DNA of 13,527 nucleotides from the NCBI GenBank assembly GCA_023441905.1, contig JAEZNC010000172.1, positions 1-13,527 of the forward strand, in the 5' to 3' direction. Position numbers and translations under genes: made by a program. This stretch comes from Bacillota bacterium. GTDB lineage: Bacteria > Bacillota > Clostridia > Christensenellales > SZUA-584. The notes beneath the pieces were generated by a model. The model searched no databases. It worked only from the letters and a program-made list of their open reading frames with translations, and was not told where the DNA came from. Positions within the stretch are counted from its first letter, which is position 1. The number at the start of each line of letters is the position of its first letter. This document shows, in pieces, positions 6,312-12,770 of the stretch.

Positions 6312-7226
6312 TTATTCAAGTATGTACGGCGTTTCCTGATAGACGTAATAGTTGAGCCAGTTGGCAAACAACAGATGCGCATGGCTGCGCCACGTCACCA
6401 TCGGCTGCTGCTCGGGGTCATCATTCGGAAAGTAGTTCCTCGGCAACGCGATATCCAGCCCCTTCTTGATGTCGCGGTTGTACTCGCGCGCCAGCGCGAG
6501 CCTGTCGTATTCGGGATGCCCCATCACAAATATCTGCTTGCCGTCCATGGCCGATACGATATAGATGCCCGATTCCTTGGACTCGGACAATATCTGCAGC
6601 CGTTTATCCTTGACGATGTCCTTGTGCTTTACCTCGGTATATCGCGAATGCGGCACGTAAAACGTATCGTCAAAGCCGCGCAGCAGCTTCATTTTAATCT
6701 GGGCTTTGTCCGCCGTGTGCAAAAACACACCAAACTTCTTTTCGGGCAGCGCATACTTTGGAATGCCATAGTGGTAATAAAGCCCCGCCTGAGCGCCCCA
6801 ACAAATATGCAGCGTGGAAAACACGTTGGTTTTGCTCCACTCCATAATCTCGGTCAGCTCTTTCCAGTAGTTAACCTCTTCATACTCAAGCTTTTCCACC
6901 GGCGCGCCCGTGATGATGAGCCCGTCGTATTTATGGGCGCGGATCTCATCAAACGTTTTGTAAAACGTATTAAGGTGCTCCTGCGAGGTGGTTTTGGATG
7001 AGTGTGTTGCCGTTTTCAGCAGCACCGGGTCCACCTGAAGCGGCGTGTTGCCGATAAGGCGCAGCAGCTGCGCTTCCGCGAGAATCTTATCCGGCATAAT
7101 GTTGAGGATCACAATTTTCAACGGCCGAATGTCCTGATGCATCGCGCGCACATTCGTCATCACGAATATGTTTTCTTTGCTCAGCTCCTCATATGCCGGC
7201 AGATTTTCGGGTATTTTAATCGGCAT
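6312..7226 (-). CDS. metA: Homoserine O-acyltransferase MetA, predicted acetyl-CoA-specific
   Basis: A 304-residue cytosolic enzyme of the MetA/HTS family. It acylates the homoserine hydroxyl, the first committed step of methionine synthesis. The N-terminal MPIKIPENLPA, the nucleophile C142 in HICWGAQAG, and the catalytic H237 and E239 in MGHPEYD are all present. Residue 111, in TGAPVEKL, is Glu. Published work on Bacillus cereus MetA linked Glu at this site to acetyl-CoA use and Gly (as in E. coli) to succinyl-CoA, so this is predicted to be a homoserine O-acetyltransferase despite the MetA name. Length is normal. It is the last gene of the leftward operon, 12 bp after the rrf2 stop, with AAAGGAG before its ATG. 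No SAM riboswitch or T-box is seen; its supply is probably tied to the operon promoter. Confidence 0.95.
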   Translation of the reverse strand: MPIKIPENLPAYEELSKENIFVMTNVRAMHQDIRPLKIVILNIMPDKILAEAQLLRLIGNTPLQVDPVLLKTATHSSKTTSQEHLNTFYKTFDEIRAHKYDGLIITGAPVEKLEYEEVNYWKELTEIMEWSKTNVFSTLHICWGAQAGLYYHYGIPKYALPEKKFGVFLHTADKAQIKMKLLRGFDDTFYVPHSRYTEVKHKDIVKDKRLQILSESKESGIYIVSAMDGKQIFVMGHPEYDRLALAREYNRDIKKGLDIALPRNYFPNDDPEQQPMVTWRSHAHLLFANWLNYYVYQETPYILE

Positions 7227-7238
7227 AATTTACTCCTT

Positions 7239-7646
7239 TCACTCCGTCTTGCAGGCGCTGATCAGGTCTTCAAGCGTGACCGTATCCACAACGGCGTTAA
7301 TCCTGCGGGAAACTTCATCCCACACATATGTTTGAATGCAGCTTCGCAGATTCGTCTCCTCCTGCTCGTTCTCATCAACAATAGATAAATTGCCCTCAAG
7401 CACATTCAGCACCTCGCCCACGCTGATGAGAGAGGCAGGCCGGGCCAGCATATAGCCGCCGCTTGCTCCCTTCATGCTGCTCACAAGCCCGGCACGCCGC
7501 AGCGCGCCGAACATGCTTTCCAGATATCCGTCGGACAGATGCTGCCTTTTGGCTATAGTCATCAGCGCAATCGGTTCCCCGTTTGAATTCATGGCGAGAT
7601 CGGCCATAGCCCGCAAGCCGTATCGTCCCTTTGTGGAGAGTCTCAT
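7239..7646 (-). CDS. Rrf2 family regulator, CymR-like, lacking Fe-S ligands
   Basis: A 135-residue winged-helix DNA-binding protein. The Rrf2 start MRLSTKGRYGLRAM is clear, as are the recognition helix (about residues 38-53) and the wing KGASGGYML (59-67). IscR and related members bind [2Fe-2S] with three cysteines near residues 92-104. Here that stretch (DENEQEETNLRSC) has a single Cys103, so no cluster is expected. This matches CymR, the cysteine-metabolism repressor of Bacillus, which acts with CysK as sensor of O-acetylserine and cysteine. The ATG overlaps the iscU stop (ATGA), so translation is probably coupled. Sulfur genes on both sides fit control of cysteine and methionine metabolism, but the regulon is inferred. 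No CysK partner is in the window. Confidence 0.85.
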   Translation of the reverse strand: MRLSTKGRYGLRAMADLAMNSNGEPIALMTIAKRQHLSDGYLESMFGALRRAGLVSSMKGASGGYMLARPASLISVGEVLNVLEGNLSIVDENEQEETNLRSCIQTYVWDEVSRRINAVVDTVTLEDLISACKTE

Positions 7647-8020
7647 TCCGATTCTTCCTGCCCCTGCCTGTAATTATCGATGGCCTTTTTAATGGCTTCC
7701 TCCGCAAGCACCGAGCAGTGAATCTTCGCGGGCGGCAGGCCGTCCAGCGCCTCCACCACTTCCGCGTTCTTGAAGCTGAGCGCTTCGTCTATCGTCATAC
7801 CTTTGATTAAATCCGTGGTCACACTGCTAGATGCGATCGCCGCGCAGCAGCCGAACGTTTTAAACGACGCGTCTTGAATCACGCCATCCTCAATTTTCAA
7901 ATACATCCGCATGATGTCTCCGCAGCGGGCATTGCCCACCTCACCAACCGCGTTGGCGCCTTCCAATTCGCCCACGTTATGCGGATTCGCAAAATGATCC
8001 ATCACTTTTTCACTGTACAT
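7643..8020 (-). CDS. iscU: Fe-S cluster assembly scaffold IscU/NifU N-terminal type
   Basis: A 125-residue scaffold on which IscS-derived sulfur and iron are joined into [2Fe-2S]/[4Fe-4S] clusters before transfer. It has the three scaffold cysteines: C33 in NARCGD (with D35), C58 in FGCCAAIASSS and C102 in KIHCSVLA. The middle motif is usually GCGAAIASSS; here the second glycine is Cys59, giving an extra cysteine beside a ligand. It has no C-terminal Nfu domain. The start at 8020 (MYSEKVMDHFANP) is preferred because GGATGAAGAG lies just upstream and the family begins there; a longer in-frame start at 8056 would lie inside iscS. It begins 4 nt after the iscS stop and overlaps the next gene by 4 nt. 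Confidence 0.93.
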   Translation of the reverse strand: MYSEKVMDHFANPHNVGELEGANAVGEVGNARCGDIMRMYLKIEDGVIQDASFKTFGCCAAIASSSVTTDLIKGMTIDEALSFKNAEVVEALDGLPPAKIHCSVLAEEAIKKAIDNYRQGQEESE

Positions 8021-8024
8021 CTCT

Positions 8025-9197
8025 TCATCCTTTCTGGCAGAGCGGCGACATCTCACGCAGGTCTGCCACCACTTGTTTGAGCGCCTCTACCGTATCGTCA
8101 ATATCCTGCCGCATTGTGGACTTGCCGAGTGTGAGCCGGCAGGAGCCGTGTGCGGTTTCATGCTTAAGCCCGATGGCCAGCAGCACATGCGAAGGGTCGA
8201 GCGAGGCCGACGAGCATGCGGAGCCTGTGGACGCCGCGATGCCGAGTGCGCTGAGTCGCATAATCAGCGATTCGCCTTCGATATAATCGAAACTGAAATT
8301 CGCGCTGCCGGGCAGCCTTTTATCACTATGACCGTTGAGCCTTGTGTCGGGTATCTCGTTTAAAACCCGGCCGATCAGATAATCGCGCAGCTCGGTGAGC
8401 CTTTTGGCCTCACTCGCGCGCTCCTCTGCCGCAAGCCTCAGTGCCGCGGCCATGCCGGCCGCGCCCGCCACGTTTTCGGTGCCCGCGCGTTTTCCTTTTT
8501 CCTGAGAGCCACCCGTCATGACCGGGCTTATCCGCGTTCCCTTGCGTACATACAGGCCGCCGATACCCGCAGGGCCGTAAAACTTATGCGCCGAGAACGA
8601 CAGCATGTCAACGTGTTTAAGCACATCCACCGACATATCGAGCATACCCATCGCCTGCACCGCATCGGTGTGAAAATACGCCCTCGAATTCTCTTTGACG
8701 ATACGCCCGATCTCCGCGATGGGCTGTATTGTTCCGATCTCGTTGTTGGCGGCCATGATGCTGACAAGGATAGTATCCTCGCGTAACGCCTTTTTCAAAG
8801 CATCCAGATCAACGATACCGTCCGCATCAACCGGCAGATACGTGATCTCAAAGCCCTGCTTTTGCAGCGCTTCGCACGTCTTCATCACGGCGGGGTGTTC
8901 AATTGCTGATGTGATAATATGCCGCCCCTTATTGCTGTTCGCGAGAGCGGTACCGCGCAGCGCGAGGTTGTCCGATTCGGTGCCGCCCGACGTGAAAATA
9001 ATCTCCTCGGGTTTCGCGCCCAACACCTGAGCAACTTGGGCGCGGGCCGCTTCAAACGCACGCCTTGCTTCAAATCCAAAAATATGTAAGCTGGACGGAT
9101 TGCCGTATACGCCCCCGAAATACGGCATCATCGCATCCAGCGCTTCCTGCCGTAACGGCGTGGTTGCGGCGTGATCCATATAAATACGCCTTGTCAT
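8025..9197 (-). CDS. iscS: Cysteine desulfurase IscS/NifS
   Basis: A 390-residue PLP enzyme that converts cysteine to alanine and passes sulfur to scaffolds and thiolation enzymes. The N-terminal YMDHAATTPLR and H101 in the IEHPAV segment are visible. The PLP lysine K205 lies in SFSAHKFYGP, and the active-site loop STGSACSSAS carries nucleophile C328. Length and motif order are normal for NifS-like class V aminotransferases. The ATG at 9197 has GGAGG 11 nt upstream and matches the family N-terminus. An in-frame ATG at 9239 would add 14 residues but has no ribosome binding site. First gene of the leftward operon with iscU, rrf2 and metA. It could equally be called nifS; IscS is chosen because the scaffold follows immediately. 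Confidence 0.94.
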   Translation of the reverse strand: MTRRIYMDHAATTPLRQEALDAMMPYFGGVYGNPSSLHIFGFEARRAFEAARAQVAQVLGAKPEEIIFTSGGTESDNLALRGTALANSNKGRHIITSAIEHPAVMKTCEALQKQGFEITYLPVDADGIVDLDALKKALREDTILVSIMAANNEIGTIQPIAEIGRIVKENSRAYFHTDAVQAMGMLDMSVDVLKHVDMLSFSAHKFYGPAGIGGLYVRKGTRISPVMTGGSQEKGKRAGTENVAGAAGMAAALRLAAEERASEAKRLTELRDYLIGRVLNEIPDTRLNGHSDKRLPGSANFSFDYIEGESLIMRLSALGIAASTGSACSSASLDPSHVLLAIGLKHETAHGSCRLTLGKSTMRQDIDDTVEALKQVVADLREMSPLCQKG

Positions 9198-9298
9198 TTT
9201 ATCATACACCTCCACAGGCCTGAAAAGACCATGCTGCATTGATTCGACACTTCACATACTATTTCCTATTGTTTTTGTAATGTTTTAGTGTTAATATA

Positions 9299-9327
9299 AA
9301 TATACATGGACAAATGGAGATTGTCAA
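9299..9327 (-). promoter_or_regulatory. Promoter of the iscS-iscU-rrf2-metA operon
   Basis: Minus-strand TTGACA (9327-9322) and TATATT (9304-9299) are spaced by exactly 17 bp, the best promoter in the window. It predicts a leader of about 95 nt before the iscS ATG. It faces away from the second Rrf2 gene and is a natural site for regulation by either Rrf2 protein. Confidence 0.7.
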
Positions 9328-9342
9328 TAGGCGAGAGCGATA

Positions 9343-9365
9343 AAACTGAGCAATTTCGTCGGATT
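9343..9365. promoter_or_regulatory. Possible Rrf2 operator (imperfect dyad)
   Basis: AAACTGAG and GTCGGATT are arranged as an imperfect inverted repeat around a 7-bp centre, with 5 of 8 positions symmetric. It sits between the two divergent promoters and just before the rightward -35 box. The right half resembles the GTCGG half-site seen in some IscR-type operators. This is weak and based on position as much as sequence. Confidence 0.22.
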
Positions 9366-9376
9366 AAATAACGAGC

Positions 9377-9406
9377 TTGCAAGGTGATTTGTTCAGACGA
9401 TATAAT
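9377..9406 (+). promoter_or_regulatory. Promoter of the second Rrf2 gene and cysE
   Basis: TTGCAA (9377-9382) and TATAAT (9401-9406) are spaced by 18 bp. Transcription would start near 9413, only about 13 nt before the ATG at 9426. The Shine-Dalgarno at 9415-9420 would then lie almost at the 5' end of the RNA. Confidence 0.6.
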
Positions 9407-9425
9407 GAGACAAGAAGGAGCCTGT

Positions 9426-9869
9426 ATGAAGATTTCCAAGAACGGACAATATGCACTGCTGAGCGTGGCCGATCTCGCGATTCATTCTGAAAACGGCCAC
9501 GAAAGCCTCGCCCGCATTGCGCAAAGGCAGCTTATCGAGCCGCGCTATTTAGGGCAGATTTTTTTCGCGCTTAAAAACGCAGGGCTTGTGAAGAGCGTAC
9601 GCGGGAAAAACGGCGGCTATTTTTTAAGCCGCCCTGCGAATACGCTCACCGCCGGAGAGGTGGTGCGCGCCGTTGAGGGCGACCTTGCGCCCACACAGTG
9701 CTGTCTGGAAGATATCGATTCTAAAAGCTGCAAAACATACAGAGACTGCATCACGCGTGTGCTGTGGCAGCAGATCGCGCATGAGATCAACGACACGCTT
9801 GACCGCATCACGATCGCGGATATCATCAAAGAGTATCAAAAAGGAGCATGCAACGATGACGCTGAATAA
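9426..9869 (+). CDS. Rrf2 family regulator with IscR-like cluster cysteines
   Basis: A 147-residue winged-helix regulator. MKISKNGQYALLSV, the recognition helix (about 38-53) and the wing RGKNGGYFL (59-67) are typical of Rrf2. Unlike the other Rrf2 protein in this window it has C92, C93, C102 and C108 in the cluster-binding region. E. coli IscR uses C92, C98 and C104, so a [2Fe-2S] sensor is plausible, though the spacing differs (C93-x8-C102-x5-C108). The start is fixed by AAGGAG at 9415-9420; a longer frame from 9384 would place the start upstream of the -10 box. Its 3' end overlaps cysE by 14 nt, so the two are co-transcribed and probably translationally coupled. The likely targets are this divergent region and cysteine supply; that is inference. 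Confidence 0.88.
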   Translation: MKISKNGQYALLSVADLAIHSENGHESLARIAQRQLIEPRYLGQIFFALKNAGLVKSVRGKNGGYFLSRPANTLTAGEVVRAVEGDLAPTQCCLEDIDSKSCKTYRDCITRVLWQQIAHEINDTLDRITIADIIKEYQKGACNDDAE

Positions 9870-10752
9870 ATGGCTCGAGGACAACACTGTGGCGGGGCAG
9901 CTTGCGAAGCTTAACAAAAACAGCCTGTATAACAACGATCTGCTCGGCTTCGCGACGCGCACCGAGGTGATTGACATATTAAAGAGCCTGCGTTCCCTTA
10001 TTCTTCCGGGCATTTTTGAGCCGCTTAACCGCAAGCGTCTTCACGCCATGATGGCGGCGCAGCTTTCCACCACCGCCACGCAGCTCTGCGACCTGATCCA
10101 CGCCGTATTAAGACGCACCTGCGAATACGAAAACGACTCGGATTGTATGGCCCGTGCGGAACAGCTAACCATCCTCATACTCGACGGGCTGCCGGCCATC
10201 CGCGATCTGCTCGGCGACGACATTGAGGCCGCGTTTGAGGGCGACCCCGCGGCAAAATCCGCCGAAGAGATTATGCTGAGCTATCCGTCGCTCGAAGCCA
10301 TGAGCATTTTTCGCATAGCGCACCATATTTACACCTGCGGCGTACCCATCATGCCGCGCATCATGACCGAATACGCACACCGAAACACGGGTATCGACAT
10401 TCACCCGGGCGCCACAATAGGCCGTAAGTTTTTTATAGATCACGGCACGGGTGTGGTGATCGGTGAAACGTGCACGATCGGCAGTAACGTGAAGATTTAT
10501 CAGGGCGTGACGCTCGGCGCGAAGAGCTTTCCGCTCGATGAGCACGGCAACCCGATAAAGGGCATCAAGCGCCATCCGGATATTGAGGACAATGTGATCA
10601 TATACGCGGGCGCGACGATACTGGGCGGCGATACACGCATCGGGCACGATTCGGTCATCGGCGGTAATGTGTGGCTCACGCAATCGGTGCCGCCGTATTC
10701 CACGGTGTTTAACGCGCAGCCCTCCCCCGTCATTAAGCCGATGGAAGGGTAA
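9856..10752 (+). CDS. cysE: Serine O-acetyltransferase, EpsC-type CysE
   Basis: A 298-residue enzyme that makes O-acetylserine from serine and acetyl-CoA, the carbon skeleton for cysteine. Residues about 1-170 are the helical N-terminal domain of the long EpsC form. From about 180 on, hexapeptide repeats build a left-handed beta helix (IHPGATIGRKFFIDHGTG, then GSNVKIYQGVTLG, DNVIIYAGATILGG and HDSVIGGNVWL). D181 and H196 align with the E. coli catalytic Asp143/His158 pair at the same spacing, and H240 in KRHPDI with His193. A short insert (about 224-237) separates the last pair. The ATG at 9856 has AAGGAG at 9841-9846; an ATG at 9848 hits a stop after three codons. It overlaps the upstream Rrf2 gene by 14 nt. 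No separate promoter or T-box is visible. Confidence 0.95.
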   Translation: MTLNKWLEDNTVAGQLAKLNKNSLYNNDLLGFATRTEVIDILKSLRSLILPGIFEPLNRKRLHAMMAAQLSTTATQLCDLIHAVLRRTCEYENDSDCMARAEQLTILILDGLPAIRDLLGDDIEAAFEGDPAAKSAEEIMLSYPSLEAMSIFRIAHHIYTCGVPIMPRIMTEYAHRNTGIDIHPGATIGRKFFIDHGTGVVIGETCTIGSNVKIYQGVTLGAKSFPLDEHGNPIKGIKRHPDIEDNVIIYAGATILGGDTRIGHDSVIGGNVWLTQSVPPYSTVFNAQPSPVIKPMEG

Positions 10753-10777
10753 TAACGAATGTCGGGGTCTCGTTATT
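10751..10777 (+). terminator. Weak hairpin after cysE
   Basis: Stem AATAACGA / TCGTTATT (10751-10758 with 10770-10777) begins at the cysE stop codon. It has no following T tract, so it may not terminate efficiently. It may instead protect the 3' end, or terminate only together with the repeats that follow. Confidence 0.35.
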
Positions 10778-10780
10778 GAC

Positions 10781-10980
10781 CAATCCTCAGTCAATATATC
10801 TGATAGCTTCTTAATACAAAAATCCTCGTTCACTCCTTCCGTCAAATGCCGGATTCAAGAATCCGCCATTTGCCACCTCCCTCTCGGAGGGAGGCAAGGG
10901 TGCTGCGCAAGAAGCGGCGTTAGTATCAAAAAAGGTATTTATTCAATCCTCAGTCAGCTTCGCTGAAGGCTGCTAAGGAG
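10781..10980. repeat. Hairpin-rich repeat unit, copy A
   Basis: The unit begins with a degenerate CAATCCTCAGTCA motif and has an 82-bp core (10828-10909). It ends with a second CAATCCTCAGTCAGC...GCTG motif at about 10944-10970. The core contains a 30-nt near-perfect palindrome at 10843-10872 (arms CAAATGcCGGATTC and GAATCCGcCATTTG). It also holds a perfect 8-bp stem CCTCCCTC / GAGGGAGG (10876-10894), then GTGCTGCGCA. No open reading frame is supported. A further palindrome, CTAAGG-AG-CCTTAG, spans its right edge (10973-10986). Confidence 0.8.
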
Positions 10981-11033
10981 CCTTAGACAGCGGAATGCTT
11001 TACCAGTCAAATGAGAAGATGTTTATGCACCCA

Positions 11034-11069
11034 TGGCTCCCTCTGGAGGGAGCTGTCGCCGCGGGCGAC
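11034..11069. repeat. Double-hairpin element between the two repeat units
   Basis: A perfect stem GCTCCCTC-TG-GAGGGAGC (11036-11053) is followed directly by GTCGCC-GCG-GGCGAC (11055-11069). Its two-stem layout is like the elements at 5328-5375 and 2101-2231, with different stem sequence, suggesting a broader family of folded repeats. Confidence 0.6.
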
Positions 11070-11100
11070 TAAGGGAGGAAAGCTGCCGCATCTAAGACAG

Positions 11101-11300
11101 CAATCCTCAGTCAGCAAAGCTGACAGCTTCTCAATATAAAACAAGCCGCGTTCACTCCTTCCGTCAAATGCCGGATTCAAGAATCCGCCATTTACCACCT
11201 CCCTCTCGGAGAGAGGCAGGGGTGCTGCGCATTGAGTAGCGTTAAATTTATAAAAGATATTTATATTATCATCAGTCAGCATAGCTGACAGCTCCTAAGG
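11101..11300. repeat. Hairpin-rich repeat unit, copy B
   Basis: A second copy of the unit at 10781-10980. The core 11150-11231 differs from 10828-10909 at 3 of 82 positions by my reading. The flanking CAGTCAGC-AAA-GCTGACAGC stem at the left and CAGTCAGC-ATA-GCTGACAGC stem at the right are better preserved than in copy A. One core difference weakens the CCTCCCTC hairpin (GAGAGAGG), and another removes the last pair of the palindrome, so copy B is partly decayed. The AT-rich part after the core has diverged strongly between copies. Confidence 0.8.
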
Positions 11301-11342
11301 ATCCTCAAAGAACGAAAGCAATACGTAATGTGCAGAAGAAAG

Positions 11343-11439
11343 CCTCCGCAGCATGACGGAGGATTGCTCGGTAGTTGCCGAGCGCTCATATAACAATCCT
11401 CAGTCAGCTTCGATGACGGAACGACACCGAGGTCGTTCC
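11343..11439. repeat. Cluster of three inverted repeats plus a fifth CAGTCAGC motif
   Basis: CCTCCG / CGGAGG (11343-11348 with 11357-11362), GCTCGG / CCGAGC (11366-11371 with 11378-11383) and GGAACGAC / GTCGTTCC (11418-11425 with 11432-11439). The motif CAATCCTCAGTCAGCTTCG at about 11394 is the same one that borders the two repeat units. This completes a hairpin-dense, gene-free stretch from 10753 to 11545. Confidence 0.6.
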
Positions 11440-11486
11440 CTACTTTTGTACTGTGTTACGTGCAGCGTAACGGCGATTGATTGCAA

Positions 11487-11522
11487 TAAAAAAGCACCCT
11501 CTCACACTTTACGAAAGGGTGC
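11487..11522 (-). terminator. Intrinsic terminator of glf
   Basis: Stem GCACCCT / AGGGTGC (11494-11500 with 11516-11522), followed on the minus strand by a run of seven T. It lies 24 bp past the glf stop. Confidence 0.85.
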
Positions 11523-11545
11523 ACCTTGTCCTTTTATATCAGCGC

Positions 11546-12646
11546 TTATTCGCCGAATTCTTTTTTCACCGTAGCCAGCGCCGAGGCGATGACCTTGTCC
11601 ATATCGTAGTAGCGATATTCCGCGAGCCGCCCACCGAATATTACGCGGCTCTGCTGCTGCGCAAGCGCCGCATATTTCTCCCTCAGCGCCTCGTTCTTCT
11701 CATCGTTAACGGGATAATACGGCTCGTCGCCCTTTTGCCACTCCTTCGAATACTCCCACGTCACATGCGTCACGCCCTGCGTGCCGAACTCAAAATGCTT
11801 GTGCTCAATCACGCGCGTGTATGGCGTCTCGGCATCGGTGTAGTTCATCACCGCCACACCCTGATAGTTATCCGTCTCAAAGCGCTTGGTATCAAACTTG
11901 AGCCCGCGGTAATCAAGGCTGCCGTAACAGCTGTCAAAAAACGCGTCAAGCTGGCCCGTGTAGACGATTTTGTCTGCCATCGCCGTAAGCCGCTCTCGGT
12001 CCTTATGGAAATCCACCCCGAGCTCCACCTTCACGCCGTCCAGCAACTTTTCAATAATCTGAGTATACCCGCCGATCGGGATGCCCTGATACGGATCACT
12101 GAAATAATTGTTGTCAAACGTATAGCGCACGGGCAGCCGCTTGATGATGAACGGCGGCAGCTCTTTGCAGCTGCGCCCCCACTGCTTCTCGGTATAGCCC
12201 TTAATGAGCTTTTCGAATATATCGCGCCCGACGAGCGAAATCGCCTGTTCCTCAAGATTCTGCGGCTCTCCTGTGATCTCGCCGCGCTGCTGCTCTATTT
12301 TCTCCTTTGCCTGCTGAGGCGTGATGACTCCCCACATTTTGCTGAACGTGTTCATATTGAACGGCAGGTTGTACAGCTCGCCGTGATAGTTCGCGACGGG
12401 CGAATTGATATAGTGGTTGAACTCGGCGAACTGCCGGATATAATCCCATACTTCTTTACTGCTCGTATGAAAAATATGCGCGCCGTAGGTATGGATGTTG
12501 ATGCCGTCGCGCCTCTCGGTATAGATATTGCCGCCGATATGGCCGCGTTTTTCAATCACAAGGCAGGTTTTGCGCCTTAATTTGGCTTCATGCGCAAACA
12601 CCGCGGCAAAAAGACCGCTTCCCACGATCAGGTAGTCGTACTTCAT
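11546..12646 (-). CDS. glf: UDP-galactopyranose mutase
   Basis: A 366-residue FAD enzyme that interconverts UDP-galactopyranose and UDP-galactofuranose, the donor for galactofuranose in surface polysaccharides. The N-terminal dinucleotide fold is YDYLIVGSGLFAAVFA, where the third glycine of GxGxxG is Ala14, and VIEKRGHIGGN follows. Family signatures run through the protein: YGAHIFHTS, NLPFNMNTF, SLVGRDIFEKLIKGYTEKQW, FDNNYFSDPYQGIPIGGYT, PYTRVIEHKHF, DEPYYPVNDEKN and the C-terminal FGGRLAEYRYYDM with the substrate-binding Arg and Tyr. Length is typical. GAAAGGG precedes the ATG. It has its own promoter and terminator and no glycosyltransferase neighbours here, so the polysaccharide genes it serves must lie elsewhere. 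Confidence 0.97.
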   Translation of the reverse strand: MKYDYLIVGSGLFAAVFAHEAKLRRKTCLVIEKRGHIGGNIYTERRDGINIHTYGAHIFHTSSKEVWDYIRQFAEFNHYINSPVANYHGELYNLPFNMNTFSKMWGVITPQQAKEKIEQQRGEITGEPQNLEEQAISLVGRDIFEKLIKGYTEKQWGRSCKELPPFIIKRLPVRYTFDNNYFSDPYQGIPIGGYTQIIEKLLDGVKVELGVDFHKDRERLTAMADKIVYTGQLDAFFDSCYGSLDYRGLKFDTKRFETDNYQGVAVMNYTDAETPYTRVIEHKHFEFGTQGVTHVTWEYSKEWQKGDEPYYPVNDEKNEALREKYAALAQQQSRVIFGGRLAEYRYYDMDKVIASALATVKKEFGE

Positions 12647-12707
12647 GCATTGTCCCTTTCAAATTGTCCGTTGATAAAAGCGTTGGGTGATTCTCACAAC
12701 GCATATG

Positions 12708-12736
12708 ATTATAACGCGCTGTCTTCAAAAAGGCAA
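12708..12736 (-). promoter_or_regulatory. Promoter of glf
   Basis: Minus-strand TTGCCT (12736-12731) and TATAAT (12713-12708) with 17-bp spacing, giving a leader of about 55 nt before the glf ATG. Confidence 0.65.
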
Positions 12737-12770
12737 CGCGGCAGCAACTGCATGGCTATATCCGCCTGCT

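Noticed and set aside
6375..7388. Two plus-strand open frames opposite metA and rrf2
   Set aside because: Shadows of well-supported minus-strand genes; composition reflects the complementary codons.
9198..9425. SAM riboswitch or T-box controlling iscS/metA or cysE
   Set aside because: No T-box AGGGTGGNACC-like motif or riboswitch core was found, and the cysE-side leader is too short to hold one.
9673..9855. Longer N-terminus for cysE
   Set aside because: It would run through the whole second half of the upstream Rrf2 gene in another frame; the ATG at 9856 has AAGGAG at the right distance and begins the family N-terminus.
10781..11300. CRISPR array
   Set aside because: Only two copies of a long unit with diverged flanks, no uniform short repeats and spacers, and no cas genes.
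11477..12580. Long plus-strand open frame (367 codons)
   Set aside because: It lies antisense to glf, whose protein matches its family over the whole length. The plus frame has no ribosome binding site or recognisable domain.
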